Origin: Phlegmacium glaucopus
Lineage: Eukaryota > Basidiomycota > Agaricomycetes > Agaricales > Cortinariaceae
Assembly (NCBI GenBank): GCA_015039465.1
Contig: MU130017.1
Coordinates: 62,001-126,000 of the forward strand
DNA length: 64,000 bases
Direction of reading: 5' to 3'
The translations under genes and the position numbers were made by a program. Every line of letters begins with the position of its first letter. Position 1 is the first letter of the stretch. The notes beneath the pieces are model-generated. The model was given only the letters and a program-made list of their open reading frames with translations. It was not told where the DNA came from and ran no database searches. This document shows, piece after piece, positions 35,201 through 47,686 of this stretch.

Positions 35201-36557
35201 TTTTTTGATCAGCCGTTCTACTTTCCCTTCATCAGGCAGATGGTCGGGTCATTGGGTATGTGCTTTTTTGTGCCGCGAGGCTTTAAGAGGAATCCGCTGT
35301 CGCCACATGCTGACTGGGTTGCTTCCATCCAAGCTGGGTGACAATTTTAGTTTATGGTCCTACTTGCGGTACAATATAGCCGTAAGCAAACTGGCTCGTT
35401 TTTCTCGTTCGTTAATCGAAAATGGTTCTCCGATCGGTCATCCAGGGTGTTTTACAATTTCAGCTATTCCAGATTCCCTTCGTCGGAGCAGACACGTGTG
35501 GTTTTAGTGCGTTCCTTTTGCCTCTAACTGTTTTTTTCCCTAGAAACTGTGATCTCGATTTCATAGATGGCAATACTGATGAAGAGTTGTGCAACCGTTG
35601 GATGTCTCTTTCAGCTTTTACGCCTTTCTTCCGAAATCACAATGTGAAAGGTGCTATTTCTCAAGAACCATATAGGTGGGATAGCGTAGCAAATGCTTCT
35701 CGGACTGCGATTAGCATTCGATATTCTTTGTTGCCCTACTGGGTAAGTTCCAAGACTTGTGTAACTCTTATCACGTCACTCAGGAAAACATACGTAGTAC
35801 ACTCTTTTCGCAAATGCCTCAATGTTTGGAACACCGCCTGTTCGCGCGCTGTTTTATGAGTTCCCTAATGAACCCGAGTTATTTGGTGTTGATGAACAGT
35901 TCCTGATCGGTAGCGATGTCTTGGTGACGCCTGTCTTAGAGCCCAATGTGTCCTACGTCACTGGTCAGCATCTCTTTCGCTTTTATTGCTCCAAAATACC
36001 TTGACCTCTTTCTCTGAACAGGAATATTGCCTGGGAGCGGTACTGTAATTTGGCGCGACTGGTACACACACGACATCGTTGAAAACACTCCGGGCGAACC
36101 AGTAACATTCGCAGCACCTCTAAGTCATATCAATGTTCACATTCGTGACGGATCTATAATTCTCCTCCACGCTAAACCCGGGTATACGATTGAAGAAACC
36201 AGACAGGGCCCATACTCGCTCTTAGTTTCACAGTCTTCACAAGGTCTAGCGTTTGGAACGGCATATATCGATGACGGGATCTCTAATCCTCCAGGACCCA
36301 ATCGGATTCTGAAATTCTTTTCTACACCCAAACAAGTTGTTGTTGTGATCTCCGTCGAGGGTGAGGTCGGGGGAGATTTCAAGATTGAACAAAAGTTGAC
36401 GGATATAACGGTTCTTGGAGTGGATTCTAAACCGACCTCGGTTTTGCTAAATGGAAGAAAGGTGGGAAATTGGAAGTATGCGCAGCAGCAAGGCAGGCTA
36501 GTGGCGCTTGAGATTGATGCAGATTTAAATGTTCCTTTATCGTTGGAATGGAAGTAG
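32270..36557 (+). CDS. Glycoside hydrolase family 31 alpha-glucosidase, secreted
   Basis: 22 exons: 32270..32396, 32445..32580, 32639..32933, 32991..33130, 33183..33266, 33322..33519, 33572..33645, 33721..33821, 33872..33890, 33963..34015, 34108..34136, 34240..34303, 34383..34519, 34596..34669, 34728..34740, 34805..34974, 35053..35255, 35334..35381, 35446..35506, 35567..35742, 35798..35963, 36022..36557; 967 residues, every phase consistent. It starts with a signal peptide ([20 protein letters not shown]). The GH31 parts are visible in order: [35 protein letters not shown], the nucleophile region [12 protein letters not shown] (Asp474), the acid/base region RWSGHWLGDN (Asp642), [19 protein letters not shown] and FFRNHN. 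It hydrolyses terminal alpha-glucosidic bonds of maltose, starch or related sugars outside the cell. The small exons of 13, 19 and 29 nt make automatic prediction error-prone. Confidence 0.92.
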
Positions 36558-37094
36558 TAGTAGTGATGGAATGGGCTTGAACCGCCGTTGTGGAATGGAA
36601 GAACGATAACATAACGTTTTTTCCCCCGCTTAGGTGCCTGATGACACTTGCTAGATGTGTGTATGTAAAAAAAACGTGAAACTAAAAAGTGCGATCTGTT
36701 AGGGGAGGCAGGCAGTGTGTATTTTTTTCGCGTCCGCGATCGTAGCAATAACGTTACTATGTAACCCAAAAAAAAACAAAGTTCACAAAGAAGCATAGAT
36801 AAGCGCTAGTCACGAAAACGAACAACACTAAAAGAAAATAAAAGTTTTTTTTATAGCAGTATAGTTGTCCAAGTACATATATAATACGTGGTCCATAAGT
36901 AAAACGAAGATGGCTGTCAGTCAAAACTTGTGTGTGTGTTTTTTTTTTACATAAAATAAATATGTAAATAAAAAAAATGTTGTTAGACATTTGCAGTCTA
37001 GGTTCAAACGTGTTGTACCCTAAAAAGGCCAATTCCGAATGTCAGTCAGTCAACTGACTCGATAATATGACATAGAGTGGGGCTGCTTAGCGAC
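36558..37094. other. Convergent 3' region, AT-rich
   Basis: 537 bp between the alpha-glucosidase and the secreted protein gene, with several T and A runs; no gene supported. Confidence 0.5.
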
Positions 37095-38067
37095 TTACTG
37101 GACGAACCATCTTTGGTCATTTGCAACGCAATTCCCACCGTGCGCATTCTGTGTAGCTTGACAGTTTGGTGCGACAAAATCAATCAGAGCAGCCTGAAAC
37201 ACCATCAATCATTAGTTATTCGAACTCATATATATTAACTTGCTGCTGTTCGGAAGGGGGGCGACGTGTCTATAACGTACCCAATCGGTTCGACAGTAAA
37301 CCAACGGTCCCAAATCTTGATTAACAAAAAACGTTTTGCAGCTGCTAAATTGCATTACGACTGTATTATTGCCAGCCTGTCCTTGGAGATTAAGGTTAGA
37401 AGGCAGACGAAAAAAGGGTCGTGTGCTTACCGTATTGTCAATTTGAAACAGGGCAGCTAAATGTATGTTATGTTATTGTATGTATTGTAGAATATGAAAA
37501 GAACGAAAGTTCCCATTTGGTGATGAATACAAAAAGTAGAAACACGTTAAGAAGTGTTAGACAGGTTGGGCAGAAATTGTCAATCACTTTTCTTTACTTA
37601 CCTATATTTTGGCTGTCATAACGAAGAGCATCGGCGATTACATGACAGTCATTCGGGTCGGGACCACCTCCTGCTGGTAAGAAACAGTTCGTGGCGCCTG
37701 TTGATATAAAAGATATTTTAATTTATTCCCGAGTCACGAACAATCATGACTTGAACCTACAAGGTGCACCGCAAACGTTCGTAGCGTTCGTTGCTTGGCG
37801 TTGTACCAGCACATCACGACGTTGGTGTGAGTCGGGGCAGGAAACTGTCTTCATCTCTACGTTTTTTGCTTTACCAATCCAGGTCGAGGTTAGGGTTACA
37901 GCTCCATCGCAAATACCCGTTTCTGAATGGGTGTTTTAGAACATCTCTGTAGAGATATCATAGATTATTGATTGAGGGTGCTCACCGAGACCAGAAGAAA
38001 CGAGAGGTGTCCCTGAAATTTGGGTGAAAATTCCAAAAAGGAGAGGAAGGAGAGTTGAAGTCTTCAT
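37095..38067 (-). CDS. Small secreted cysteine-rich protein
   Basis: Model: complement of 37095..37193, 37281..37376, 37431..37456, 37602..37697, 37761..37922 and 37986..38067, 186 residues; introns 54-145 bp, all in phase. It begins with a signal peptide (MKTSTLLPLLFGIFTQISG). The mature part carries CGAPCATNCFLPAGGGPDPN, DCHVIADALRYDSQN, FSSCKTFFVNQDLGPLVYC and NCQATQNAHGGNCVAND, ending RWFVQ. I know this Cys pattern from uncharacterised secreted proteins of mushrooms and related fungi; the repeated Asn-Cys and the even cysteine number suggest a disulfide-stabilised extracellular fold. Function is unknown; an effector or wall-associated role is only a guess. A segment between exons 2 and 3 that looks like a 30-bp intron is read through, since it is in frame and too short. 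Confidence 0.82.
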
Positions 38068-39154
38068 GCTGATTCGCAGATATACGATGCTGGAGCCTGG
38101 GGGTTAATAAGTGATTAATATCCTTTACTTTTTATACTCTCGGAGCAAGATACATGGGCAAAATTGGCCGTGAACATCCAAAATAGCGATTGAAACTGCT
38201 ATGGAGACCAAAAGTCACTGGCTAATCCTACATCCTGTCGCCATCCAAAGGCCACGGAGGCATGCAAAAAAACGGTGAAAGGATACCGCGTTAATGTTGT
38301 TAATCCGGACAAAGCACTCAGAGCTCCAAGCCCATATCCTCATGGAGTCATGGTCAGGATACAGATAGACAGACGACCTTAGTTGTGTCGGTCATGAGAT
38401 CATAGATATTTGGCTGCATTACTTGGGCCACATGTCTGGGTGGTCATAAGCCTAGCCTGGTGACCCTTCCGAAAGATGGAAGCCGTAAAAATAGATCTCG
38501 CTCCCGGATAAGGATTCTAAGTTCTGACTTGACTGTGGAGTGATAGCTAGTGAAGATTCTAAACCAGATCCACACTGGGTTAGACAAAAGATAGATATCT
38601 AGTTGGAAGATTTAGAATCTGATAGAAGGTCCTTGGACTTGGACTTGTTGTATGTAGCGAGCGCTGAAATCTGACAGAGGGGCGATTAGAAGGAGGCCGA
38701 CTTTTTTTGGCGAGCATAGGATATATATGGGTGTCCAGCCATTTGGGGAACATAAATATCCGGTATGCTAGTTTTTTGCAAGAGCGTCACCGGGTTTGCC
38801 TAGGTCACTTTTATATGAACGTTCCAGCCTTCGTAGGTGCATGAAGTTTTGGCCGTATAGCTGGACAACACGTCAGGATGAGACAGATGGTGAGAATGTT
38901 ATCGTGAGCGCTCATTGATGACCATCCGACTTCCCCCGATGGGCGATTGTAGATCTAAGAGGCATTTTTCCCACCAGGAGGTTTGGAAGATGATAAAGAG
39001 GTGGACATAAACCAGGAAGTCAAGGACAATTGCTTCAACTATGAGACGTGAGTAATTCGAATATTACATAATATGTTCTTGTTTACATGCGATTGTATCT
39101 TTTTTTTACTCCAAGTGATACATGACTATGCCCAAGACTTGAGTTTCACAGCAG
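38068..39154. other. Intergenic, no supported gene
   Basis: About 1.1 kb between divergent genes; contains promoter of the secreted protein gene on the left and, near 39040-39150, GT/AG signals that may be a 5' leader intron of the large zinc-finger gene. Confidence 0.45.
38128..38136 (-). promoter_or_regulatory. TATA box of secreted protein gene
   Basis: TATAAAAAG on the minus strand, about 65 bp upstream of the ATG at 38067. Confidence 0.5.
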
Positions 39155-42100
39155 ATGGTATCGAGCTTGGATAACTGGGATGGCAGCCTCTCAGGAACTG
39201 TCAATCAACAATCAACTCGAATAACAGATTTGTCTGTCAGTAGCCCTGGAACATCTAAGACAGCTATTCAGGACGAAAGGATCAGTATTAAACATGGATG
39301 GCAGGATATGGTGACTAGCCTGGATGTAAATCGTATGGTACGTTATCTTATTAGTATGCTTTTGTATATTGTGGCTCAAGTCGCGGTCAATATAGAACGA
39401 CGCGCCAAATTTGAATCAACCCCTATCACGCGACGGTCTCGTACAAAGACCTTCTCTGTTGTCTATTGTGAACCCTTTAGTCTCTAATCCCGAGTCCTAC
39501 CTGTTAACATTGAGTTAGGTCACCCCCCAAAATAACATTACAACCTCGCCATCATCACCAACACGGAGGAATCTATCTTTTATGCCTGTGGCTTCATCTC
39601 CGTTGCATCTCAAAGAATTCGGAATGTCACCGGTTGCCTCGACTCCGATAGTCTTGACCCTACCTAACCCCGTCACATCAAGAGACCCTTTAGTGGATTT
39701 GGATTCACTAGAACTTATTTCTACACACACTGCGGACGGTGAGGGTGAGGATGAAGGGGAAGTTGAAGAGGTCATAGTTGTGCATGACATGCTTGTAGGT
39801 TATCACACTTACACGGTCGCCTTGAACTCAATCCATTCATCAATTTTAGTCGACATATTCGCGTTCGGCTAGTCGAACTTATCAAGAACAGGTCAGTAGA
39901 AAACCTTAATTTGGGCTCCTCTTCCAACCCCTTTTTATATTGTTTCTCTTTGTCGATATATGTACTAATTGATCATGTTTAATGTTCCAGGATCTTCCCC
40001 ATCAAGGCGCGTATTCGCATCTTTTCACGCCGCCGCCAGAAGAAGATTCCCGCTCCGTTAATCATCTATTCACCCCTTGTTCATCACCAAAACAAACTCA
40101 GGAACCTTCCCGCGTCCACCATCAACCTCGTTCACGGAGGGTGATAATGTCTCACATTAGGGTACCACCTCTCAAACGACCACGGAGTGACTACCGACCT
40201 CTTCTACCGACTTCCTCGTCCATAGTTAGTAGACGGCGTGTTCCTTCTGGTCCACCTCCCACACTACAAGAAGCGATACAGGCCTCCTTTCAGCACAATG
40301 CGAATATTGGGTCATTTCCTTATGACCGTTTGAAAAAGGAGAAGCGGAAGCTGACGAAGAGGAATGAAGATGGAGCAAAAATAAATATAGCTGGCCCTTC
40401 TTTCGTGCCTGATCCTACTGGCCGTACGTTCCACTTTGGACCTGCCAACATAGCTCAGCCCAAGAAAAGGATGAAACGTCCATTTGTGGACGACGATGAT
40501 TGGGGTGCGCCACCTAAGAAACGGCCTCGTCCCATTTCAGAATCGATCGTCGTGGATCTCACCATTACCGACGATGATGAGCGAGGCAGAGAACCCAAAG
40601 CGAAGCCAACCCCGAAACAAATGTCATCAAACCCCATTCCGAAACCATTACCAAAGCCTCGGCCAGCGAAAAAGTCCAAATTCATTCATGCGGCGTACAA
40701 TTCCGAGACGGATGTCGTTACTTTATACTTGGAAGACATTCGACCTGTACCTTTGGAAGTCTTGACCCTCAATACGCAATCCTTGCGTCAATCACTAGGT
40801 GACGGAGTCAATGCAAACAAGGAAGTTAGCGCTCTTAGGGCCAAGGGTGATAGATCAACGAGGTTTAATATCAACCCTACACGACAGAATGGATCGAGAC
40901 CATGCTTCTTGTCGATCGTCGCGAACCCCTCCTATTCAACAAAGGATACCGTAGAGGAGATGTCCGTTGGAGGCGTCATTTGGGAGTTGCCAGAAGAAGA
41001 GATTGAGAAGGAAGTCATCGAGATTTCGAGTGAATCAGATGCTTCTTGGAAGAAAAAACTACCTCAGAAGCATCCCAACCTGCCCTCTACCCTAACCTCT
41101 CAGGCACTACCAATACATCCGAAAATCAGTCTCAAAAATGAACGCCAGAAGAAGCCTCGAGAGTCTCATGAAAGTCGGCAACAACCCAAACAACGACGCC
41201 AGCCCACAGGTGTCGACAGGTCGTCTTCAACTTTTGGAGACTCTATCATCTCTCCTCCGCCTCCTCGTGCGATACCATCAAGCACGAAGGTCAAACTCGC
41301 AACACAGTACCCGAAGAAAGTTCGGGAGTCTCAACATAGTCAACAGCAACAACCAAGAAAAAAAAAGCAGACTTCAGGTAACGACATCAACGGATTGTCT
41401 ACGACTTTCGGTACGCCTCATAAGCGGGTCGTCACGCCCTCTCTTCCGCCTCCTCAGTCCACTCCTCCTGCTTCCCTAGTACGGTCACCACATTCTGTTC
41501 GACCATCTCTGAACGGTCAAAATATTGATTCTGGATCCGATTATCCCAATGGTGCCATGCCTTCCGCCAAAGTGCTTGGAAAACGCAGAGCCGTCAGCCC
41601 TACTAGTATTTCAGCCACAACTACTCCTCAGCGACGTCTCCATGACCCAGTTTCTTCTCCATATTTTGGAGCGTCTATCCATGATATTCAACTGTCCTCT
41701 CGTCGCTCGTCGACTTCTACTCCTATTCATGACGCTTATGTTGTTCATAATAGCGATTTCAACGCATTCATCGACTATCCTAGTACCATATCCCCGGCTG
41801 CGCAGGTTAATCCAGCCAACTTAAACCATGCACCCTCCTTGTCCAGTCCTTATAACCATGTTGATACTTTGGCTTCCCTGTATGGTCAATCTTCTTCGAG
41901 TCAGAGCCAGTCCGTCAACCGTGTTGGCAGTGCTGTGAACGCCTCTCATCACCAGCTATCCTCATCCAACACAAATGCACCTACTCCTTCACATACTCTT
42001 GTTTATAATTCTCAACCTCAACCCGGATCTGGATCTGGATCTCGAGGAGACTCTTTGTTTTCCTCCACTAATTCCTTATACAACGACATAGAACTTCCTG

Positions 42101-43982
42101 GCGATCAACATGACTATCAATACGATCATGAACCCCAGCGACAGTATTACGCCACCATCGATAATCTTTTGTCCTCTTCTCTTGTAACAAACCATTCAGA
42201 GGGTCAATATGCGTATGAGACTATTGATCCTACCCTTCTTGGAGGTGGCGAGGTAGTAGTTGAGCCAGGCTTGGAAATGGACATGGACTTGATTGATACG
42301 GAGTTGGATGCGGTGGGAATGGGAATGGGGTTGCAGCTCGAAAAGGAATTTGACGACCAAGTTCAGCAGAAGGACAATAGCCAATTGGGGTCTGACTTTG
42401 GGGTCTCTAGAGAGTCTTCTCCATCTTCTTCGTCGACGGATGCGTCTTCCTCCTCGGGTTCTGCTCAGGCAAAGAAGACTCATGCTTCGCTGCAGTCTGT
42501 TCCAGTTGATGATGAAGAACCTGGAAAGGAGGAAATATATAGGAGACAACTACCTCCACGCATACGTACGAAGCGTGTCATACCCGATATGATCAGCCAC
42601 GACGACATCGACTTGCTAGCATCTAAGACTGCTAGATCCAAACGTCGTTCTTCGTTTTCATCTGCAAGCTCAGCTCCAGATGCCGACAAGTCTGGCTCAG
42701 ACTCGGAAACTGATGATGATGAAAGTGACGTTGGCAAGCCTACCATTCGCAAGCCTACCATTCGCAAGCCTACCATTCGCAAGCCTACCATTCGTCAGCC
42801 CACGGTTCGCAAGCCAATTCCGAAATCTGTTGTTAAAGCTCAAATATCACCAAAACCTTCCCGCACACGATCAACTTCGCCGCCCATCGAACCAAAACTG
42901 AAACTCTCTCAAGTGGACAAGAATCAAGAATGGCTATTGGATAAGGTTGATGCTTACTGTCATCAATGTCGGCGAAAGACTTTCTACGCAAAGACGACTT
43001 GTTCCGCTTGTCAAAAGAAATTCTGCGTCCGATGTTACGCATTCCGGTGCGTTTTTTTGTGAAATTATCGATCTCCTTTTTTCGAAAAGTTGACAAGTCT
43101 TCTTGTTGTGATGTCTTGTACGTTTTAGGTATCCTGAGCATCAATTTGACCTCAATGATGAGGAATACAGCTGTCCTGCATGTGAAGGGTTCTGCAATTG
43201 TACTGCTTGTTGTCGTAAACGGGGTGAACCATATGTTGGAGTCCGGACTTGCGATGTAGTCCCTGATTCCATTCCATTACTTGCACAGCGCCAGCGGAAT
43301 ACGAAACGCGTCAACCTTGGCAGTAAAACGAACCTACCTCCACCCGCAAAGGCGATTCCGACTACAACGATTCCAAAGGGCGTAACGCAAGCCTGGGGTT
43401 CCTTGTATAGCGTGACGGGAGAGAAGATTGGGAACTGTTTTTACGATCCATCAGTTACGAAGGTGGTTTTTGCGCCTGCGACGACCCCGATTATGACTAC
43501 TATCACCGATGTGGCACAGCAAGTAGCGACAGCAGCGCCAAATGATGAACCAAAGATTCCTCAAGTTAGGAAGAAGCGGCGGGTATTCGTAGGCATGGTT
43601 CAGCCTTCCTGGGGGTATTCAAAGCCGAAGATCAAACTGTTGAAATCAGAGCCCTACGCCAAGAGGTCTTATAATGCGATGCCGAGATATTATGTTGGTA
43701 AAAAGAAATATCTTTTCTATCAAATAGAAGATGAAGGCTCCCCGTTGACCTCCATGGACGACGACGATGATGATGAAGAAGTAGGGAAACCGGATGGAAC
43801 TGATGTAGGAGGTAACTTTTTTTAAGCCTTGTTTTTTTTTTCGTCGTTTAATTTTCCTTTTTTTTTTGTGTTTAGGAAAAAGTTTTTCACCGGATAGTCT
43901 TGGAGATGGTGATGTTGCTCGCGCTATCTTACTTGGATTGAACGCTTGTGGAGTTGCTGCCGTTGAAGTGCCTGCAACATGA
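39155..43982 (+). CDS. Large nuclear protein with CDCA7-type (zf-4CXXC_R1) zinc finger
   Basis: Model: 39155..39337, 39519..39794, 39850..39891, 39991..43046, 43129..43811 and 43876..43982; 1448 residues, in frame throughout. Exon 1 and its 181-bp intron are the least certain. Most of the protein is disordered, Ser/Pro/Lys-rich, with nuclear-signal-like stretches (PLKRPRSDYRPL; KKRPRPIS). The Cys-rich domain starts at about residue 1157: DAYCHQCRRKTFYAK, CSACQKKFCVRCYAFR, then across the intron YSCPACEGFCNCTACCRKRG. This is the C-terminal zinc finger of CDCA7/R1-type proteins, which in animals and plants works with the HELLS/DDM1 remodeler on heterochromatin and DNA methylation. In fungi the role is less clear. 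A 5-unit repeat (IRKPT) precedes the finger. The tail contains a YxVGKKKYLFYQI motif and an acidic run. Confidence 0.82.
42736..42810 (+). repeat. 15-bp coding tandem repeat
   Basis: Five units of AAGCCTACCATTCGC, three exact and two changed, encoding KPTIR repeats at about residues 1083-1107 of the zinc-finger protein. This is a likely length-polymorphic site. Confidence 0.9.
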
Positions 43983-44452
43983 TATATATATAAGATTATA
44001 TAAAGCTTTATGATACATGGGGTTCTGCCTACTAATTTTCCTCTCTATTGTATCTATTACTAACCATCCATCCCATTCATCCATCCATTCGTCAATATTC
44101 ATTCATACCACATACATCCCATCCCGTCTACCATCCATCCCCCCTACACATACTAGGTTTTGAGTATCGTAGCATTGCAGCCTTTCTTTGTTTTATATCA
44201 TTAGGGTTTCATCTTGTTTTTGCATCCTCTACGATATATATAAGGAAGTTTGAAAGGAGTCAATCTCAGGTTGTAGGAAAAGAGACAGGCTGACAGCCGG
44301 TCATGAGGAAACCCAAAGTTCTTCCGGGCCCGGATCTGCAAAAACCCGGCTCCTAGTCGAAACGGAATACTTTGAACCAAAGTGACAACCTGGACTCAGA
44401 ACGCTCTTCAACGTCAACCTCAGCTTAAATCTTGAACCATCTACATAAAAGC
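43983..44452. other. Intergenic between zinc-finger and dehalogenase genes
   Basis: 470 bp holding a CCATCCAT-rich stretch (about 44065-44150) and the dehalogenase promoter; no gene supported. Confidence 0.5.
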
Positions 44453-45687
44453 ATGGATCAAGTCAAAGCGCTTGTTTTCGACGTCTTCGGAACAGTTGTA
44501 GATTGGCGCAGCTCCGTCATTTTAGAACTGGAAGCTTTAGGCGAGAAATCTGGTATTGGACTAGGTAAGTTACCCAGAGACATTCTCTCCGGTTTCTACA
44601 GTTGTTTAAAATGGATCACCCCCTTACTGTAGGAACTACAGATTGGCCCAAGTTCGCACAAGAATGGCGTATGGGTTATATTCTCAATACGTTCGTGGTT
44701 GATCTTTTTAATGAACCTGTTGTTCTAGTCTTTTTAAATATGATGGTCTGAATTATCCCACAGTGGCCGTATAGCTGGTGGTGGTCAAGGACCATCCAGC
44801 GTTGATGTTATGCATAGAGAAGTACATTCCCCCTTCCAAGATTGTAATTAAATCCAAGGAAATTGATTATGGAAATATTGAATGCTCGAAAATGATCCAT
44901 TAAAATACTATCCGGACAGATCCTTGACAATATGTTAAAATCGGACGATTGGTGTCATATCGGCGTCTTATGGGATGATTCAACTCGCGAGGTGCTTAAT
45001 CTTGTATGGCATCGGTTAGAAGGTCAATTTACTATCCCTTGATCCCCAGTCCACATTTTGACTTACAAACTTATGTTCTCACATCGGTAATTATTAAATA
45101 GGATGGCCAGATACCGTGCAAGGTCTATCAGCTCTCAAAAAGCAAGTTATCATCACCACTTTATCCAATGGGAACGTTCGTTTACTTATTGACATGGTGA
45201 ATGAGCCTTCAACCTCCCACCCTTTTCCACGCTTTTCACCTTGAACGTTCTAATCCATTTATGTATAGGCTAAGCATTCAAATCTACCTTGGGATATGAT
45301 ATTTTCCACAGAACTATTTGATACATTTAAACCGTCCGTCATTTCCCATCCTCCTCATGAATCCTTTCTTTCTCTCAATTCTAACCAACAACAAAAACCA
45401 ACAGAAACCCAAAAGCGTACCTACAAGCCATCCATCACCTCTCCCTCCCTCCCTCCCAATGCGCCATGGTAGCAGCCCACATCAAAGACTTGCATGCCGC
45501 TGCGAGTGTAGGTATGAAAACCATCTATGTTCGCCGATCAGGTGAAGACCCTATGGTAGGAGATGGGGTGTTGGTGAGGAGTAAAGACGAAGGAGGTGAG
45601 GTGGACTGTGTGGTTGATTCATTCTTGGAATTATCAGAGGTTATTGAACGTTTGAGGACTCCCAAGTTGAGCTCCCTGCAGGAATAG
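44453..45687 (+). CDS. Haloacid dehalogenase, type II (HAD superfamily)
   Basis: Model: 44453..44564, 44633..44690, 44764..44821, 44920..45022, 45102..45196, 45269..45333 and 45405..45687; 257 residues, seven exons, in phase. The start is the ATG at 44453 (MDQVKALVFDVFGTVVDW). HAD motif I is VFDVFGT with nucleophile Asp10; motif II is IITTLSNGN; the lysine motif is FKPNPKAYLQA; motif IV is AMVAAHIKDLHAAASVGMKT followed by IYVRR. Length and motifs match L-2-haloacid dehalogenases, which hydrolyse 2-haloalkanoic acids through an aspartyl ester. In fungi the natural substrate is often unknown, and a general phosphatase or dehalogenase role is possible. No signal peptide, so cytosolic. It is the last host gene before the repeat island. 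Confidence 0.9.
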
Positions 45688-46406
45688 GACCAGATTTAAT
45701 TCAATGAAGCTTTTTCTTTAATGTCTCTATTTAGGACTACACTGTGGGAAAAGCCACACCCACACGACGTACAGCTCACTGCACCTTAGCGCTCTTGACT
45801 ATCATCATCATATTGAGCAAGAGACCATCTACTAAGAGACATCCTTTTCAGCTACCACACACCCATCTCGGCCACCATGCACCCTTTTTGATGACCCATT
45901 TCTTTCTTATATATATTATTGTAATTATTAGTTACTACAACCCTCCTTCAGAAGGAGGGTAATAAATTTATTTTAATCTTAATTAATACATTAGAAAAGT
46001 TACAAAAAATCTAAGTTAGTAAGGAATTGACTGAAGTCAATAAAAATAAATAAATTGAATATAGATGTACATGTAACATCAGACAAAATAACAATAAAAC
46101 TTGTTTAAAATTTACATTAAGTCTTGTCAAATTCTGATAAAACTCTGCTGGAGTCTGGTGGAATCTGACTGGACATACAGTCCAGTCATTTTTCTACTTC
46201 AAAATTACTTGACTGGACTATGACTGGACTATGACCAGACTTTGATCAGAATTCCACTGGAATTCTACTGGACTCTGGCAGAATTTTACCAGAGTCTGCC
46301 AGAGTCCAGTCAAGTCTGGTGGAGTCTGGCCAGACAATGTCATCAGTAAATTCAGGTTCCACTATGTACCATTATGTAGCACTATATATTGTCATACTGC
46401 CATACC
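45688..46406. other. Border of repeat island with short inverted words
   Basis: AT-rich, with at 46130-46340 many alternating copies of ctggac, gtctgg, ccagac and agtcca (for example tctggcagaattttaccaga) that can pair with each other. It may be the end of a decayed transposon. No gene. Confidence 0.4.
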
Positions 46407-46819
46407 TGTTAGGGGACACCCGATTTCAATCCAAACCTCAACCTCAGAACCATACATCCCGCCTTTCCAACAACCTCTGACCTTCCATCCAACTCCGCTT
46501 CCATCACTGGTTTACTCCAGAACTCCATAACTCCGATCTGACTCTGATCCTCTGGTTCGCTCCGTCTTTTATTTTTATTTTTCACATCACACCACTTCTT
46601 AATTAATTAATTAATTAATATTGTATCATTCCTTTATTTATTTTATATCTCTGTTATGTCCATATTAGTACTTAAATACCCCACAGCCTAGCAGGGATCC
46701 CCATCCTTTCCTCTTTGGATCCCCTGCTAGGTGAGTCACTTGTAGATATCCCTTTGAAATATTATTAACTTTGGATCCCCTGCTAGCTTGACTAAGTCAG
46801 CGTTGCAGTTGCCCTAACA
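46407..46819. mobile_element. LTR-like unit
   Basis: 413 bp beginning TGTTAGGGGA and ending CCCTAACA, i.e. TG...CA with an 8-bp terminal inversion. Inside are a TTAA run near 46601-46618, a TTAAATA box near 46672 and two copies of tttggatcccctgctag (around 46723 and 46781). The flanking 5-bp words do not match, so a solo LTR with target duplication cannot be shown. Confidence 0.4.
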
Positions 46820-46844
46820 GGGTGAGATCAATGGCAATATTGCA

Positions 46845-47081
46845 CACCAATACTGATTGGTAGTGTGGGTAAAAAGCTTAAAAGTTGCCATCATGAAAAT
46901 AAAGTGGACTTTGAATTCACTTGCCTGTTTTGGAAGCAGCCCTGAATTGTGTTCCTGGTCAATAAAATCATTCATTTGATGTTATCATCCTCATTGCTCA
47001 TCTTACTCACAATGTCTTCCACCATGCTATCAATTATTTACACTATTGACATGATCCTCTCCATCTACCATCCTTTTATTC
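46845..47081. repeat. Diverged inverted copy of 49265-49525
   Basis: The reverse complement of 49265-49525 matches this stretch with many changes (for example accaatactgattggtag and catcatgaaaataaag versus ctttattttcatgatg). It sits directly left of the exact inverted-repeat arm. Confidence 0.6.
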
Positions 47082-47686
47082 CTTGTTTTGATGGATAAAC
47101 CTGTGGGTTTGGTGGGTAGGGGTTTCTGGGGTACAGGTAATGGTTGGAATTGAGATACCCCAGGGTTACCCCTGACAATCCCTAGCTGCAGCCATATACA
47201 CTATTGGGAACTAGCTTGTGTCAATCCTGGTCCATGTTACAAATTGGTGATAAACTGGCCAAAATCCACCAGTGTGAGCCCATGGCCGTAAAATTCCCAT
47301 GTGCTGAGATAGCTGTGCACAGAGAAAGGGTTAGCACCAGATTATATTAGGCCAATGAAATTTGAGGGTAGAAATGCTTTATTTGGAACAAACTGTTGTA
47401 CATCTATGGCCCACATAGGAACACTACAGTGTACAAATGAAGGAATGGACACAGTGTGTTGAAAGATACAGATTCCTGGTATAAATGGTAATAGACTAGA
47501 AGGGTAGTTCCAGATAATTGCAACAACCAGAGAGCTGTGGGCCAGTCCTTAGGTCAGACAGTCTCCCTGTGTTTATTTGATGGAAGGAATAACTGGTGAC
47601 TCTAACACACAGAAGAGGGGGAAGAGAGTAAGGTTAGGAGGATGATTGAGATAGAGTCTTTTACTAATGGCTATAGCAGAAAAAGT
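47082..47686 (+). repeat. Left arm of 605-bp inverted repeat
   Basis: Reverse complement of 50681-51285; the coordinates of paired bases add up to 98367 at both ends, so there is no net indel, and I saw no mismatch by eye. The bases just outside both ends do not pair. Confidence 0.9.

Noticed and set aside
37846..37874. 30-bp intron in the secreted protein gene
   Set aside because: It is shorter than any other intron in the window, is a multiple of three and contains no stop, so read-through is simpler.
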